Assembly: GCA_013426785.1 (NCBI GenBank)
Contig: JACDZI010000009.1
Location: 1 to 64,000, forward strand
Reading direction: 5' to 3'
Length of the DNA: 64,000 bases
DNA from: Rhodocyclaceae bacterium
GTDB taxonomy: Bacteria > Pseudomonadota > Gammaproteobacteria > Burkholderiales > Rhodocyclaceae
Made by a program: the position numbers and the translations under genes. Position 1 is the stretch's first letter. Each line of letters opens with the position of its first letter. The notes under the pieces were generated by a model. That model was given only the letters and a program-made list of their open reading frames with translations. It was not told the DNA's origin and searched no databases. Of the stretch, positions 10,650-20,084 are shown one piece after another.

Positions 10650-12815
10650 TCAGGCAGCAGGGTCGGGGCGATGGGTTTCGATGCCGGCACGCAGGATTTC
10701 CGGCGTCAGGCCAAGGGCCCAGCCGGCGCCAAGTGCCGCAAGGATGCCGGACAGGTGCGCCGGCGAATCCTGCAGCAGCGGGAGGGCAGACAGCGCGAGT
10801 AACGGCGCTTCCAGCGAGGCGGCAGCCAATACGATGGTGCCGTCGCGCACGACCACGGCCCGCCCGCCTTTCTGGCGATGGGCGACAATCAGCGGCAGCG
10901 CGGCATCGGTGGCGAAGAAAATCACCTCGCCATCGGAAAGGTCGGCCATCTCGGCGACCGTCGGATCGTCGGCATTCAGTACGGCCATGCCACCGGGCAG
11001 GACGACGTCGATCTGCGTGCGGAACACCTTGAACAGCAGTTCGGCGGAATCGATGTTATGTTCCGGCATCAGGGCGGCGTTATCGATATCGGTGATCACC
11101 CCCACCTGGCAACGGTCGTAGGCCAAGCCTTCGCCCGCCATGGTGCTGGCGGGATTTTCTATCACCGCGGCATCGAGGGAACGGCTCACCAGCAGGCGCA
11201 GGCCCGGTTCCCAGCCGGCGCAGTTGCCCTCCTGGACGCGACGACGGTCGTGATACAGGCCGGTGCTGCAGGCCAATCCGGTGCGCAGTCCGTTGAACTG
11301 GAGCAGTTGCGCGACGATCTGTGCCACCGCGGTGGTGTTGTGACTGCCGGTGATGCCGACGACGGGAATCCGCCCGTTGTCACCGTTCTGGAACAGGTGA
11401 TCGGCGATGGCTGCGCCCACCGGACGTGGCTGGCCGACGGCCGGCTTGAGGTGCATCAGCAGACTCGGCCCGGCATTCACCTCGACGATAGCCCCGCCCT
11501 GCCCGTCCAGCGGCTGGGAGATGTCCTCAGCCACCAGATCGATGCCGGCGATGTCGAGCCCGACGATCTTTGCTGCCAGGCAGACGATGCGTGCGGTATC
11601 GGGATGCACCACGTCGGTGACATCGGTCGCATAGGTGCCGGTGCGCTGGATAAGGATTTTCTGACCGATCGCCGGCACCGAATCCGCATTCACTTTCTGG
11701 CGTTCCAGTTGCAGCAGGATGCCCGGCTCTTGATCCAGCACGATGGTTTCGAGCGGAAACTCCTCGGCTTCGCCGCGGCGTGGATCGGTGTTCAACTGGC
11801 TGTCGATCAGGGCACGGATGTTCGACCGGCCGTCGCCCATCACATAAATGCTCTCGCCGCGGCAGGCAGCCACCATCCGGTCGCCTACCACCAGCAAGCG
11901 ATGTTCCTCGCCGCGGATGTAGCGCTCGACCATCACGCCACTGCCTTCGGCATCGGCCAGCGGATAGGCGGCCTCGACTTCGGCCTCGGTCATCAGTTCC
12001 AGCGACACGCCACGACCATGGTTGCCGTCGTCGGGCTTCACCACCACCGGCAGGCCGATCTCCTGCGCCGCTTCCCAGGCATCGGCCGGGCTGTCGACGA
12101 TGCGCCCCTCCGGCACGGGTACGCCACAGGTGGCCAGCAGCGTCTTGGTCAGATCCTTGTCGCCGGCGATACTTTCGGCAATGGCACTGGTGCGGTCGGT
12201 CTCGGCCGTCCAGATGCGGCGGCTCTTTGCGCCATAGCCCAGCTGGACGAGATTGCCGTCGTTGAGGCGGATGTGCGGGATGCGCCGCGATTTGTCGCCG
12301 GCGGCATCGACGATGCAGGCCGTGCTGGGGCCGAGCATCTTGCGGTCGGCCATTACGTGCAGGCGCTTGACGGTGCCGGCGACATCGAAAGGCTTGTCCT
12401 CGATGGCGGCCATCACCAGATCGCGCGCCGCGTACAAGGCTTCGCGCGTCACATCTTCATGCCAGGCGCGCACGACCACCTTGTAGCGACCCACCTGCGT
12501 CATGCTGCGGGCGCGGCCGAAGCCGCCGGGCATGCCGGCCTGATTCTGCAATTCGAGGGTGACGTGTTCCATGATGTGCGCCGGCCAAGTGCCTTCTTCG
12601 AGGCGCATGACGAAACCGCCTTCTTCGCCGTAACTACAACGATGCTGCCGCAAGCCGGGCAGCCAGGCGACCAGGCGTTCGGTAAATCCCGGCAGGGTAT
12701 TGGAGGGACAGTCCTCCAGTTCGCCGATGTCGACCCAGGCTTCCAGCACGGGCCGGTAGGTCCACATGTTCGGACCCCGCAAATGCACAATCTTCAAAAA
12801 TTCGATGGATTTCAT
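10650..12815 (-). CDS. cyanophycin synthetase-like paralogue (CphA')
   Basis: The 721-residue paralogue shares the CphA N-terminus (IVHLRGPNMWTY) and ATP-grasp domain (VVVKPDDGNHGRGVSL, EVNAGPSLLMHL). In the Mur-ligase-like domain the P-loop reads VGITGSHNTTAVAQ near residue 488, where CphA has GTNGKTTT, so the Walker lysine is missing. The C-terminus is about 130 residues shorter than CphA. The second (arginine-adding) reaction is therefore likely lost or altered; it might act on a different substrate or assist CphA. The start MKSIEFLKIVHL at 12815 aligns with the CphA start; a TTG at 12842 is a weaker option. It is the first gene of the cph operon. Confidence 0.88.
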   Translation of the reverse strand: MKSIEFLKIVHLRGPNMWTYRPVLEAWVDIGELEDCPSNTLPGFTERLVAWLPGLRQHRCSYGEEGGFVMRLEEGTWPAHIMEHVTLELQNQAGMPGGFGRARSMTQVGRYKVVVRAWHEDVTREALYAARDLVMAAIEDKPFDVAGTVKRLHVMADRKMLGPSTACIVDAAGDKSRRIPHIRLNDGNLVQLGYGAKSRRIWTAETDRTSAIAESIAGDKDLTKTLLATCGVPVPEGRIVDSPADAWEAAQEIGLPVVVKPDDGNHGRGVSLELMTEAEVEAAYPLADAEGSGVMVERYIRGEEHRLLVVGDRMVAACRGESIYVMGDGRSNIRALIDSQLNTDPRRGEAEEFPLETIVLDQEPGILLQLERQKVNADSVPAIGQKILIQRTGTYATDVTDVVHPDTARIVCLAAKIVGLDIAGIDLVAEDISQPLDGQGGAIVEVNAGPSLLMHLKPAVGQPRPVGAAIADHLFQNGDNGRIPVVGITGSHNTTAVAQIVAQLLQFNGLRTGLACSTGLYHDRRRVQEGNCAGWEPGLRLLVSRSLDAAVIENPASTMAGEGLAYDRCQVGVITDIDNAALMPEHNIDSAELLFKVFRTQIDVVLPGGMAVLNADDPTVAEMADLSDGEVIFFATDAALPLIVAHRQKGGRAVVVRDGTIVLAAASLEAPLLALSALPLLQDSPAHLSGILAALGAGWALGLTPEILRAGIETHRPDPAA

Positions 12816-12884
12816 GGCGCGTCTCGTGAAACTTTCGACCAACTAACGCGTTGCTTGACCGAAAGCTGACAACCCTAACAAAAT

Positions 12885-12908
12885 AAAAGTCGGCGCTGGC
12901 GGGACGGC
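12885..12908 (-). repeat. dispersed 24-bp repeat, copy 7 (intergenic)
   Basis: Exact consensus, in the 145-bp divergent region between the CphA' gene and the ABC transporter gene. Confidence 0.95.
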
Positions 12909-12960
12909 AAGCCTTATCATTTCGACCGCTCTCACAGCCCCGATTCTGCCCGACTCACTC

Positions 12961-15207
12961 GTGACCCAAATCGACACTTTACCCCAAGCGCCCGGCGAAA
13001 CCGTGGTAGTGGCTATGCTGGAAATCGATCTCGACAGCAGCCTCGCTTTCCGCTCCAGCCTCATCGTCCTGACCGCGCGCGATATCCGCTGTGGCGACTG
13101 TTCCTGGCCGCTGACGCCAGAACTAAGCTTGACGCATCACGACCATGCTGGCGTCGGCATGCTGGAACTCGATGACGCTACAGGTCGCCTCGCCTGCTGG
13201 CGCTATACCATGGGCCGCAATCCGGTCGCCTTGCGTTTCGAGCGCGAATTCACCCGCCAGCGCGACCATATGGCCTCCGGCCAGCCGGCCCTGCCTGCTG
13301 TGGTAGCCAGCTGCCCGATCTGTCAATTACCGCTACCGCCGGACGAGGAGGAATGTCCAAACTGTGCCCGCGAACTGCATACGCCCCCTTCCACCTGGAC
13401 GCTCTTGCGCTTGTGGCGCTTCGCCAAGCCGTATCAGGGCCAACTGCTGGCGGGCTTCCTGCTGACCCTGGCCGCCACCGCCGCCACGCTGGTACCGCCC
13501 TACCTGATCATGCCGTTGATGGACGAAGTGCTGATTCCCTACCAGAACGGCAAGCCCATCGACACCGGCAAGGTCGCCATGCTCCTGTCCGGACTGCTGG
13601 GCGCGGCCTGCTTCGCCTGGGCGCTCGGCTGGGCACGCACCTATATCCTTGCGCTGGTCTCCGAGCGTATCGGTGCAGATTTAAGAACGACAACTTATGA
13701 GCATTTACTAAAGTTATCTCTCGAATATTTCGGTGCCAAGCGCACCGGCGACCTGCTGGCGCGTATCGGCACGGAAACCGACCGCATCAACGTCTTCCTG
13801 TCGCTGCACCTGCTTGACTTCGCCACCGACGTGCTGATGATCATCATGACGGCCGTCATCCTGTTTTCGATCAACCCGTGGTTGGCCATGGTCACGCTGG
13901 TACCGCTGCCGATCATCGCCTGGATGATCCATATCGTGCGCGACAAGCTGCGCACCGGCTTCGAGCAGATCGACCGCGTCTGGTCGGAAGTTACCTCAGT
14001 CCTCGCCGACACCATTCCCGGCATCCGCGTCGTCAAGGCGTTTGCGCAGGAGGCGCGCGAGGCGCAGCGTTTCCGTGACGCCAACAAGCACAACCTGGAG
14101 GTGAATGACCGCCTGAATCGGGTCTGGTCGCTGTTCGCGCCGACGGTCGGTCTGCTCACCGAGATCGGCGTCCTCGTCGTCTGGATCTTCGGCATCTGGC
14201 TGATCGCCCACGACAGCATCACTGTCGGCGTGCTCACCGCCTTTCTCGCCTACATTTCACGCTTCTACAACCGGCTCGACGCCATGAGCCGCATCGTCTC
14301 GGTGACGCAAAAAGCCGCAGCCGGGGCCAAGCGCATTTTCGACATCCTCGACCACGTGTCGAGCGTGCCCGATCCCGCCAAGCCGATCAGCCTGCCCCCG
14401 CTCAAGGGGGGCATCCAGATCGACAACGTGCATTTTCGCTACGGCAACCGCGCCATCCTGCGCGGCATTGACCTCGATATCCGTCCCGGCGAGATGATCG
14501 GCCTGGTCGGCCACAGCGGCTCGGGCAAGAGCACCCTGGTCAACCTGATCTGCCGCTTCTACGACGTGTCCGAGGGCGGCATCCGCGTCGAGGGCGTCGA
14601 TCTGCGCAGCGTCGCCGTCGCCGATTACCGCAAGCACATCGGCCTGGTGTTGCAGGAGCCCTTTCTGTTCTTTGGCACCATCGCCGAGAACATCGCCTAT
14701 GGCAAACCCGATGCCACGCGCGCCGAAATCGTTGCTGCCGCCCGTGCCGCCCATGCCCACGAGTTCATCCTGCGGCAACCCTTTGGCTACGACTCGCTGG
14801 TCGGCGAGCGCGGTCAGTCGCTGTCCGGCGGCGAGCGCCAGCGCATCTCCATAGCGCGAGCCTTGCTGATTGATCCGAAGATCCTCATCCTCGACGAAGC
14901 GACCTCGGCCGTCGATACCGAGACCGAATTCGAGATCCAGAGCGCGCTCAACAACCTGATTCGCGGTCGCACCACCATCGCCATCGCTCACCGCCTGTCG
15001 ACCCTGCGGCGCGCCGACCGCCTGATCGTCATGGATCGTGGCCGCATTGTCGAGATCGGCAACCACGACACGCTGATGGCTACGGAAGGCCATTACTGGC
15101 GGCTCTACATGGCGCAGAGCAAGCAACTCGACGAACCGTCGCCACTGGGCGCGGAAGAAGATATTGAGGAGGAAATTATCAATCATCCGGCGGGGACGAA
15201 AGCATGA
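12961..15207 (+). CDS. cyanophycin-associated ABC transporter, fused permease/ATPase
   Basis: The 748-residue half-transporter has an N-terminal region with a probable zinc ribbon (CPIC at 118-121 and CPNC at 132-135; also CGDC at 44-47), an ABC exporter membrane domain (about 155-440) and an ATPase domain with Walker A VGHSGSGKST, signature LSGGERQRIS and Walker B ILILDEATSA. It probably works as a homodimer in the inner membrane. Fusions of this type with a DUF1854 gene are known beside cyanophycin genes; the substrate is unknown. The start is GTG at 12961, and the stop overlaps the DUF1854 start (ATGA). Confidence 0.88.
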   Translation: MTQIDTLPQAPGETVVVAMLEIDLDSSLAFRSSLIVLTARDIRCGDCSWPLTPELSLTHHDHAGVGMLELDDATGRLACWRYTMGRNPVALRFEREFTRQRDHMASGQPALPAVVASCPICQLPLPPDEEECPNCARELHTPPSTWTLLRLWRFAKPYQGQLLAGFLLTLAATAATLVPPYLIMPLMDEVLIPYQNGKPIDTGKVAMLLSGLLGAACFAWALGWARTYILALVSERIGADLRTTTYEHLLKLSLEYFGAKRTGDLLARIGTETDRINVFLSLHLLDFATDVLMIIMTAVILFSINPWLAMVTLVPLPIIAWMIHIVRDKLRTGFEQIDRVWSEVTSVLADTIPGIRVVKAFAQEAREAQRFRDANKHNLEVNDRLNRVWSLFAPTVGLLTEIGVLVVWIFGIWLIAHDSITVGVLTAFLAYISRFYNRLDAMSRIVSVTQKAAAGAKRIFDILDHVSSVPDPAKPISLPPLKGGIQIDNVHFRYGNRAILRGIDLDIRPGEMIGLVGHSGSGKSTLVNLICRFYDVSEGGIRVEGVDLRSVAVADYRKHIGLVLQEPFLFFGTIAENIAYGKPDATRAEIVAAARAAHAHEFILRQPFGYDSLVGERGQSLSGGERQRISIARALLIDPKILILDEATSAVDTETEFEIQSALNNLIRGRTTIAIAHRLSTLRRADRLIVMDRGRIVEIGNHDTLMATEGHYWRLYMAQSKQLDEPSPLGAEEDIEEEIINHPAGTKA

Positions 15208-15698
15208 GCCGCAGACCCATCTTCCGCCCATTCAGTCTGGAGCGCAACGCCTTCGGTCGCCTCGTCCTCGTCGCCCCCGATGGAACACGTCACGAAAACA
15301 TCATCCCAGTGCGCGCCTTTGCCCTCTCCGCACCCGAAACGGGCATTGCGCTGATGTCAGCCGAGAGCAAGGAACTGCAATGGATCGAGCGCCTTGCCGA
15401 TCTGCCCGAACCCGCACAGGGCATGATTGCCGAGGAACTGGCTAAGCGCGAGTTCACACCGGTGATCCGCCGCATCATTGCCGTGTCGAGCTTTGCCACG
15501 CCGAGCACCTGGACGGTCGACACCGATCGCGGGCAGACCACGCTGATCCTGAAAAGCGAAGAAGACATCCGTCGCCTCCAGGAAACCATGGGCCCCGGCG
15601 CGCTGATGATCGCCGACAGCCAGGGCATCCATTTCCTGATCCGTGACCGCACGGCGCTGGATTTGCTAAGCCAGCGCATTCTCAAGCGTTTCCTGTAG
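15204..15698 (+). CDS. DUF1854 family protein, cyanophycin-associated
   Basis: The 164-residue soluble protein (start MSRRPIFRPF) belongs by sequence and position to the DUF1854 group found next to cyanophycin synthetases. It contains a repeated hydrophobic-polar core (VRAFALSAPETGIAL, IIAVSSFATPSTWTV, ALMIADSQGIHFLIRD) but no catalytic motif. It overlaps the ABC transporter gene by 4 bp and is probably co-translated with it. Its function is unknown; a role as partner or regulator of the transporter is inference. Confidence 0.8.
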   Translation: MSRRPIFRPFSLERNAFGRLVLVAPDGTRHENIIPVRAFALSAPETGIALMSAESKELQWIERLADLPEPAQGMIAEELAKREFTPVIRRIIAVSSFATPSTWTVDTDRGQTTLILKSEEDIRRLQETMGPGALMIADSQGIHFLIRDRTALDLLSQRILKRFL

Positions 15699-15950
15699 AG
15701 TAGATTCGGTTCGCGCGGCGATCAAGTCTTTGTCGCCATCAGCGGCAGCGGCAGCGCTCCCGAGCATCTCACCCGCATCTTCGAACCCTTCTTCACGACC
15801 AAGCCGGTCGGCAAAGGCGCCGGCCTTGGCCTGTCATTGGCCTATGGCATCGTAAAGAAGCACCATGGCCGCTTTGAAGTGACCAGCAAGCTCGGCCAGG
15901 GCAGCACCTTTACCATCTGGCTTACGGTTCAACCGGCGGAGACGTCCTGA
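15699..15950 (+). pseudogene. sensor histidine kinase remnant (ATPase-domain 3' fragment)
   Basis: Directly after the DUF1854 stop and in the same frame, an open stretch without a start codon encodes the end of a HATPase domain: [18 protein letters not shown] (F box) then [18 protein letters not shown] (G2 box) and FEVTSKLGQGSTFTIWL. The expected DTGxG of the G1 box is replaced by SGSGS, and the N box, His-containing dimerisation domain and sensor are absent. It is a degraded gene tail and not a working kinase. Its TGA is fused to a dispersed-repeat copy. Confidence 0.8.
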
Positions 15951-15973
15951 AAAGTCGGCGCTGGCAGGACGGC
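15950..15973 (-). repeat. dispersed 24-bp repeat, copy 8 (intergenic, overlaps a stop)
   Basis: The first A of AAAAGTCGGC is the last base of the kinase-remnant TGA stop. One base differs from consensus (CAGGAC). Confidence 0.93.
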
Positions 15974-16029
15974 GAACAAACCCGGCCTTGATTTACAATG
16001 CCTGACCACTTTCAGGCCAGACCAAGCCG

Positions 16030-18174
16030 ATGCACTTTGTCCCGCACTTTCCGATGACCGCCATCCTGCCGGGCCGCCCCTACCCGCGCGGCGCGACATG
16101 GGATGGTCAGGGCGTGAATTTCGCCCTGTTCTCGGAGCATGCGGAAAAGGTCGAACTGTGCCTGTTCGATGCGGCGGGCAATCTGGAAGTGCAACGCATC
16201 CTGATGCGCGAGCAGACCGACATGGTCTGGCATTGCTACCTGCCCGAAGCGCGCCCCGGCCTGATCTATGGCTATCGGGTACATGGTCCCTACGAACCGA
16301 CCAGCGGCCACCGCTTCAATCCGAACAAATTGCTGCTCGATCCCTACGCCAAGAACATCATCCACGAGATCGACTGGAGCGACGCGCATTTCGGCTATCG
16401 CGTCGGTGCTGCCGGTGACGACTCGTTTCCCGACATGCACGACAACGCTGCCGGCATGCTCAAGTGCCAGGTGGTCGACCAAGCCTTTTCCTGGGGCGAC
16501 GACCGCTCCCCGGCGATTCCCTGGCACGAGATGGTGGTCTACGAACTGCACGTGCGCGGCTTCACCCTGAACCATCCGGAGGTGCCGCCCCCCCTGCGCG
16601 GCACCTATGCCGCCCTGTCGACCGCCCCCGTGATCGATCATCTCAAGCGCCTCGGCGTCACCTCGGTGGAATTGATGCCGATCCACGCCTTCGTCGACGA
16701 CCACCATCTGGCCATGCGCGAGCGCCGCAACTACTGGGGCTACAACTCGATCGGTTTCTTTGCGCCCGACATGCGCTATTCGTCCAGCGGTTCGATCAAG
16801 GAATTCAAGACCATGGTCAAGGGGCTGCACTCGGTCGGCATTGAGGTCATCCTCGATGTGGTCTACAACCACACTGCGGAAGGCAACCACCTCGGCCCGA
16901 CCCTCAGTTTCAAGGGCATCGACAACAGCGTCTATTACCGGCTGACGAATCACAACCGCCGCTACTACATGGACTACACCGGCTGCGGCAACACGCTCAA
17001 CCTGCAGCATCCGCGCGTATTGCAGTTGATCATGGATTCGCTGCGCTACTGGGTGCAAGAAATGCACGTCGATGGCTTCCGTTTCGACCTGGCGGCCGCG
17101 CTGGCGCGCGAACTGCACGCCGTCGACCGGCTTGGCGCCTTCTTCGTCATTTTGCACCAGGACCCGGTGCTGTCACAGGTCAAGTTGATCGCCGAGCCCT
17201 GGGACCTCGGCGAAGGCGGCTACCAGGTCGGCAACTTCCCGCTCGGCTGGGCCGAATGGAACGACCGCTACCGCGACAGCATGCGTGCCTATTGGAAGGG
17301 CGATGGCGGTGTCATCGGCGAATTCGCCACGCGCCTGACCGGGTCCAGCGACCTGTATGCCCACAACGGCCGGCGGCCGCATGCCAGCATCAACTACATC
17401 ACCTGCCACGATGGCCTGACGCTGCACGATCTGGTCAGCTACAACGACAAGCACAATCAGGCCAACGGCGAGGACAACCGCGACGGCAGCAACCGCAACC
17501 TGTCGTGGAACTGCGGGGTCGAGGGCGAGAGCGACGATCCCGTCATTGCCGACTGCCGCGCGCGCCAGAAACGCAACCTGCTCGCCACGCTGTTCCTCTC
17601 CCAGGGGGTGCCGATGCTGCTGGCCGGCGACGAGATGGGCCGCACCCAGTTGGGCAACAACAACGCCTACTGTCAGGACAACGAGATCAGTTGGGTGAAC
17701 TGGGATCTCAAGCCGGAAGATGAGTCGTTGCTGAATTTCGTGGTGCGCCTGATCCGGTTGCGCCGCGACCATCCGGTCTTTCACCGCCGCAACTTCTTCC
17801 AGGGTCGCACCATCCGCGGTGCCGACCTGAAGGACGTCTACTGGATCAATCCCGACGGCAGCGAGATGAGCGACCAGGAATGGGCGAAGGAACACGCCCG
17901 CAGCCTCGGCGTGTTCCTGTCCGGCGAGGCGCTCGGCGAGGTCGATCGGCGCGGCCACGGCGTGCGCGACGACAATTTCCTGCTGCTGTTCAACTCCCAC
18001 CACGAGCACATCGAGTTTCGCCTGCCGATCATCTGTGCAGTGTGCCGCTGGGAATCGATACTCGACACCCATTACCACGACGGGCTGGATATCGATGGCC
18101 GCTTCGAGGGCGGCTCCTGCTATCCGCTGGAAGGACGTACCCTCGCCTTGTTACGCCAGATCGATACCGAGTGA
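16030..18174 (+). CDS. glgX: glycogen debranching enzyme GlgX
   Basis: The 714-residue GH13 isoamylase-type enzyme removes short alpha-1,6 branches from phosphorylase-limited glycogen. It has an N-terminal CBM48-like domain (PYPRGATWDGQGVNFALFSEH) and the GH13 regions DVVYNHTAEG, VDGFRFDLAA (nucleophile Asp near 350), LIAEPWDLGEGGYQ (acid Glu near 387) and NYITCHDGLTLHDL. The length is normal for GlgX. It is followed 5 bp later by malQ on the same strand, so branch removal and glucan transfer are encoded together. Confidence 0.94.
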   Translation: MHFVPHFPMTAILPGRPYPRGATWDGQGVNFALFSEHAEKVELCLFDAAGNLEVQRILMREQTDMVWHCYLPEARPGLIYGYRVHGPYEPTSGHRFNPNKLLLDPYAKNIIHEIDWSDAHFGYRVGAAGDDSFPDMHDNAAGMLKCQVVDQAFSWGDDRSPAIPWHEMVVYELHVRGFTLNHPEVPPPLRGTYAALSTAPVIDHLKRLGVTSVELMPIHAFVDDHHLAMRERRNYWGYNSIGFFAPDMRYSSSGSIKEFKTMVKGLHSVGIEVILDVVYNHTAEGNHLGPTLSFKGIDNSVYYRLTNHNRRYYMDYTGCGNTLNLQHPRVLQLIMDSLRYWVQEMHVDGFRFDLAAALARELHAVDRLGAFFVILHQDPVLSQVKLIAEPWDLGEGGYQVGNFPLGWAEWNDRYRDSMRAYWKGDGGVIGEFATRLTGSSDLYAHNGRRPHASINYITCHDGLTLHDLVSYNDKHNQANGEDNRDGSNRNLSWNCGVEGESDDPVIADCRARQKRNLLATLFLSQGVPMLLAGDEMGRTQLGNNNAYCQDNEISWVNWDLKPEDESLLNFVVRLIRLRRDHPVFHRRNFFQGRTIRGADLKDVYWINPDGSEMSDQEWAKEHARSLGVFLSGEALGEVDRRGHGVRDDNFLLLFNSHHEHIEFRLPIICAVCRWESILDTHYHDGLDIDGRFEGGSCYPLEGRTLALLRQIDTE

Positions 18175-18179
18175 CTCCT

Positions 18180-20051
18180 ATGCCTACCGCCCTGAAAGCC
18201 CTTGCCAGCCAATACGGTATCGGCGCTGCCTACCACGACATCTGGGGCGGCTATCACCCGACCTCTGACGCCACCTATGCCGCGTTGCTGGCGGCCATGC
18301 ACGTCGATGCGGAACCGGAGACGGGCGTCGTTCATCCTCCCCCGCCCGCCCCGGCGGCTGACTTGCCGCACTGCCACCGACCGGGGGCGCTACAGGCCGG
18401 CAAACGCATCTGGGGGCTGACAGTGCAACTGTATGGCGTACGTTCGCGGCGCAACTGGGGCATTGGCGACTTCACCGACCTGCGCCACCTGCTCGAATTC
18501 ACCGCTGCGGCGGGCGGCGACATCGTCGGGGTCAATCCCCTGCACGCCCTGTTCCCCGACAACCCGACGCAGATCAGCCCCTACAGTCCCTCGCACCGCG
18601 GTTTTCTCAACGTGCTCTACATCGACGTCGAAGCGGTGGCGGAATTTTCCTCCTGCCCGGCAGCGCAAAGCCGTGTCGCCAGCACCGACTTTTTAGCGCG
18701 TCTGGAGGCGCTAAGGGCCACGACCTGTGTCGATTTCGTCGGCGTGGCGCAAGCCAAGTTCGCCATCCTGCGCCTGCTGTTCGCCTATTTTCATGACAAT
18801 TCCGGCGCGCGCCAGGACGAATTCCTTGCCTGGCGGATCGCTCAGGGCGACGCGCTGGAGCACCACGCCCGCTTTGAAGCGCTGCAAGCGCATTTTCGCG
18901 CCCAGAGCGCAAATGTCTGGGGCTGGCCCGCGTGGCCGGCGGAGTATCGCGATCCCGACGCGCGCGCCGTCGCGTCCTTCGCCGCCGACCATGAAGCGGC
19001 CGTAAGCTGGTCTGCCTGGCTGCAATGGCTGGCGGATGAGCAACTGCAAGCGGCCAGCGCTCGCGCCCGCGAACTCGGCATGGCCGTCGGCCTGTATCAG
19101 GATCTCGCGGTCGGCGCCAACCCCGGCGGCTCGGAGATCTGGAGCTGGCAGGCGGTCTTCGCTGACGGCGCGCAGGCCGGTGCCCCGCCCGACGAGTTGA
19201 ACCTGCTCGGCCAGGCTTGGGGCCTGCCGCCCTTCGTGCCGCACCGGCTCGCCGAGGTGGATTTCGCCCCGTTCGTCGAGATCCTGCGCGCCAACATGAA
19301 GCATGCCGGCGCCCTGCGCATCGACCATGTGATGGGCTTGCAGCGCATTTTCTGGGTACCGAACGGCACACCCGCCAGCGAAGGCGCCTACGTGCATTAC
19401 CCTTTCGAAGACATGCTGCGCATCGTCGCCGAAGAAAGCCGGCTGAACGCCTGCCTGGTCATCGGCGAGGACCTCGGCACCGTCCCCGACGGTTTCCGCG
19501 CACGGCTGTTCGACGCCGATGTGCTGTCCTATCACCCCTTGCTGTTCGAACGCTATCCCGACGCCAACTTCCGCCTGCCGGAACACATGCCGGCGCAGGC
19601 GCTGGTGGCGGCGGGCACCCACGACCTGCCGACGCTGGCCGGTTTCTGGCAGGGCATCGACATCGATATCCGCACGGAACTGCACCTATTCCCCAACGAA
19701 GAGGTGCGCCAGCACCTGATTGCCGAGCGCAACTGGGATCGCGGCCGCCTGCTGTGGGTTTTGCAACGCCAGGGGCTGTTGGCGGAAGGCGCCAGCACCG
19801 ATCCGGCCACCCTGCCGGAATTGACGCACGAGATCGTCATCGCCATTCACGCCTATCTGGCCCGTTCCTCCGCACAGATTCTGGTGGTCCAGCCCGAGGA
19901 CCTGCTGGGCGTGGTCGAGCAGGCCAACGTACCCGGCACCCTCGAAGACCAGCATCCCAACTGGCAGCACAAACTGCCCGTGCCGATCGAGGATTGGGAA
20001 CAGGCTGACGGCTTCCAGCGCTGCCTTGCCGCCATCCGCAAAGAGCGGTAA
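18180..20051 (+). CDS. malQ: 4-alpha-glucanotransferase
   Basis: The 623-residue GH77 amylomaltase transfers alpha-1,4-glucan segments, complementing GlgX in glycogen/maltodextrin turnover. Signature blocks are WGLTVQLYGVRSRRNWGIGD, SPYSPSHRGFLN, ALRIDHVMGLQRIFW, VIGEDLGTVPDGF (catalytic Glu) and GTHDLPTLAGFW. The start MPTALKALASQYG at 18180 follows the glgX stop; longer upstream frames are shadows of glgX. A diverged repeat copy reads SRVASTDFLA. The TAA stop overlaps another repeat copy. Confidence 0.92.
   Translation: MPTALKALASQYGIGAAYHDIWGGYHPTSDATYAALLAAMHVDAEPETGVVHPPPPAPAADLPHCHRPGALQAGKRIWGLTVQLYGVRSRRNWGIGDFTDLRHLLEFTAAAGGDIVGVNPLHALFPDNPTQISPYSPSHRGFLNVLYIDVEAVAEFSSCPAAQSRVASTDFLARLEALRATTCVDFVGVAQAKFAILRLLFAYFHDNSGARQDEFLAWRIAQGDALEHHARFEALQAHFRAQSANVWGWPAWPAEYRDPDARAVASFAADHEAAVSWSAWLQWLADEQLQAASARARELGMAVGLYQDLAVGANPGGSEIWSWQAVFADGAQAGAPPDELNLLGQAWGLPPFVPHRLAEVDFAPFVEILRANMKHAGALRIDHVMGLQRIFWVPNGTPASEGAYVHYPFEDMLRIVAEESRLNACLVIGEDLGTVPDGFRARLFDADVLSYHPLLFERYPDANFRLPEHMPAQALVAAGTHDLPTLAGFWQGIDIDIRTELHLFPNEEVRQHLIAERNWDRGRLLWVLQRQGLLAEGASTDPATLPELTHEIVIAIHAYLARSSAQILVVQPEDLLGVVEQANVPGTLEDQHPNWQHKLPVPIEDWEQADGFQRCLAAIRKER
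18670..18693 (+). repeat. dispersed 24-bp repeat, copy 9 (intragenic, diverged)
   Basis: It lies in malQ and reads GCCGTGTCGCCA then GCACCGACTTTT, with two mismatches. The frame gives SRVASTDF. Confidence 0.8.
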
Positions 20052-20073
20052 AAGTCGGCGCCGGCAGGACGGC
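20050..20073 (-). repeat. dispersed 24-bp repeat, copy 10 (intergenic, overlaps the malQ stop)
   Basis: The malQ TAA runs straight into AAAAGTCGGCGCC. The copy fills most of the 33-bp gap between convergent malQ and the exonuclease gene. Confidence 0.92.
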
Positions 20074-20084
20074 GCCTTGAAGGC

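Noticed and set aside
10878-12869. 663-codon open frame opposite the CphA' gene
   Set aside because: It is an antisense shadow of a high-GC gene; it lacks recognisable domains and has low-complexity Gly/Ala/His/Asp composition.
16012-17157. 381-codon antisense open frame over glgX
   Set aside because: It mirrors the glgX coding strand, and no domain or ribosome-binding site supports it.
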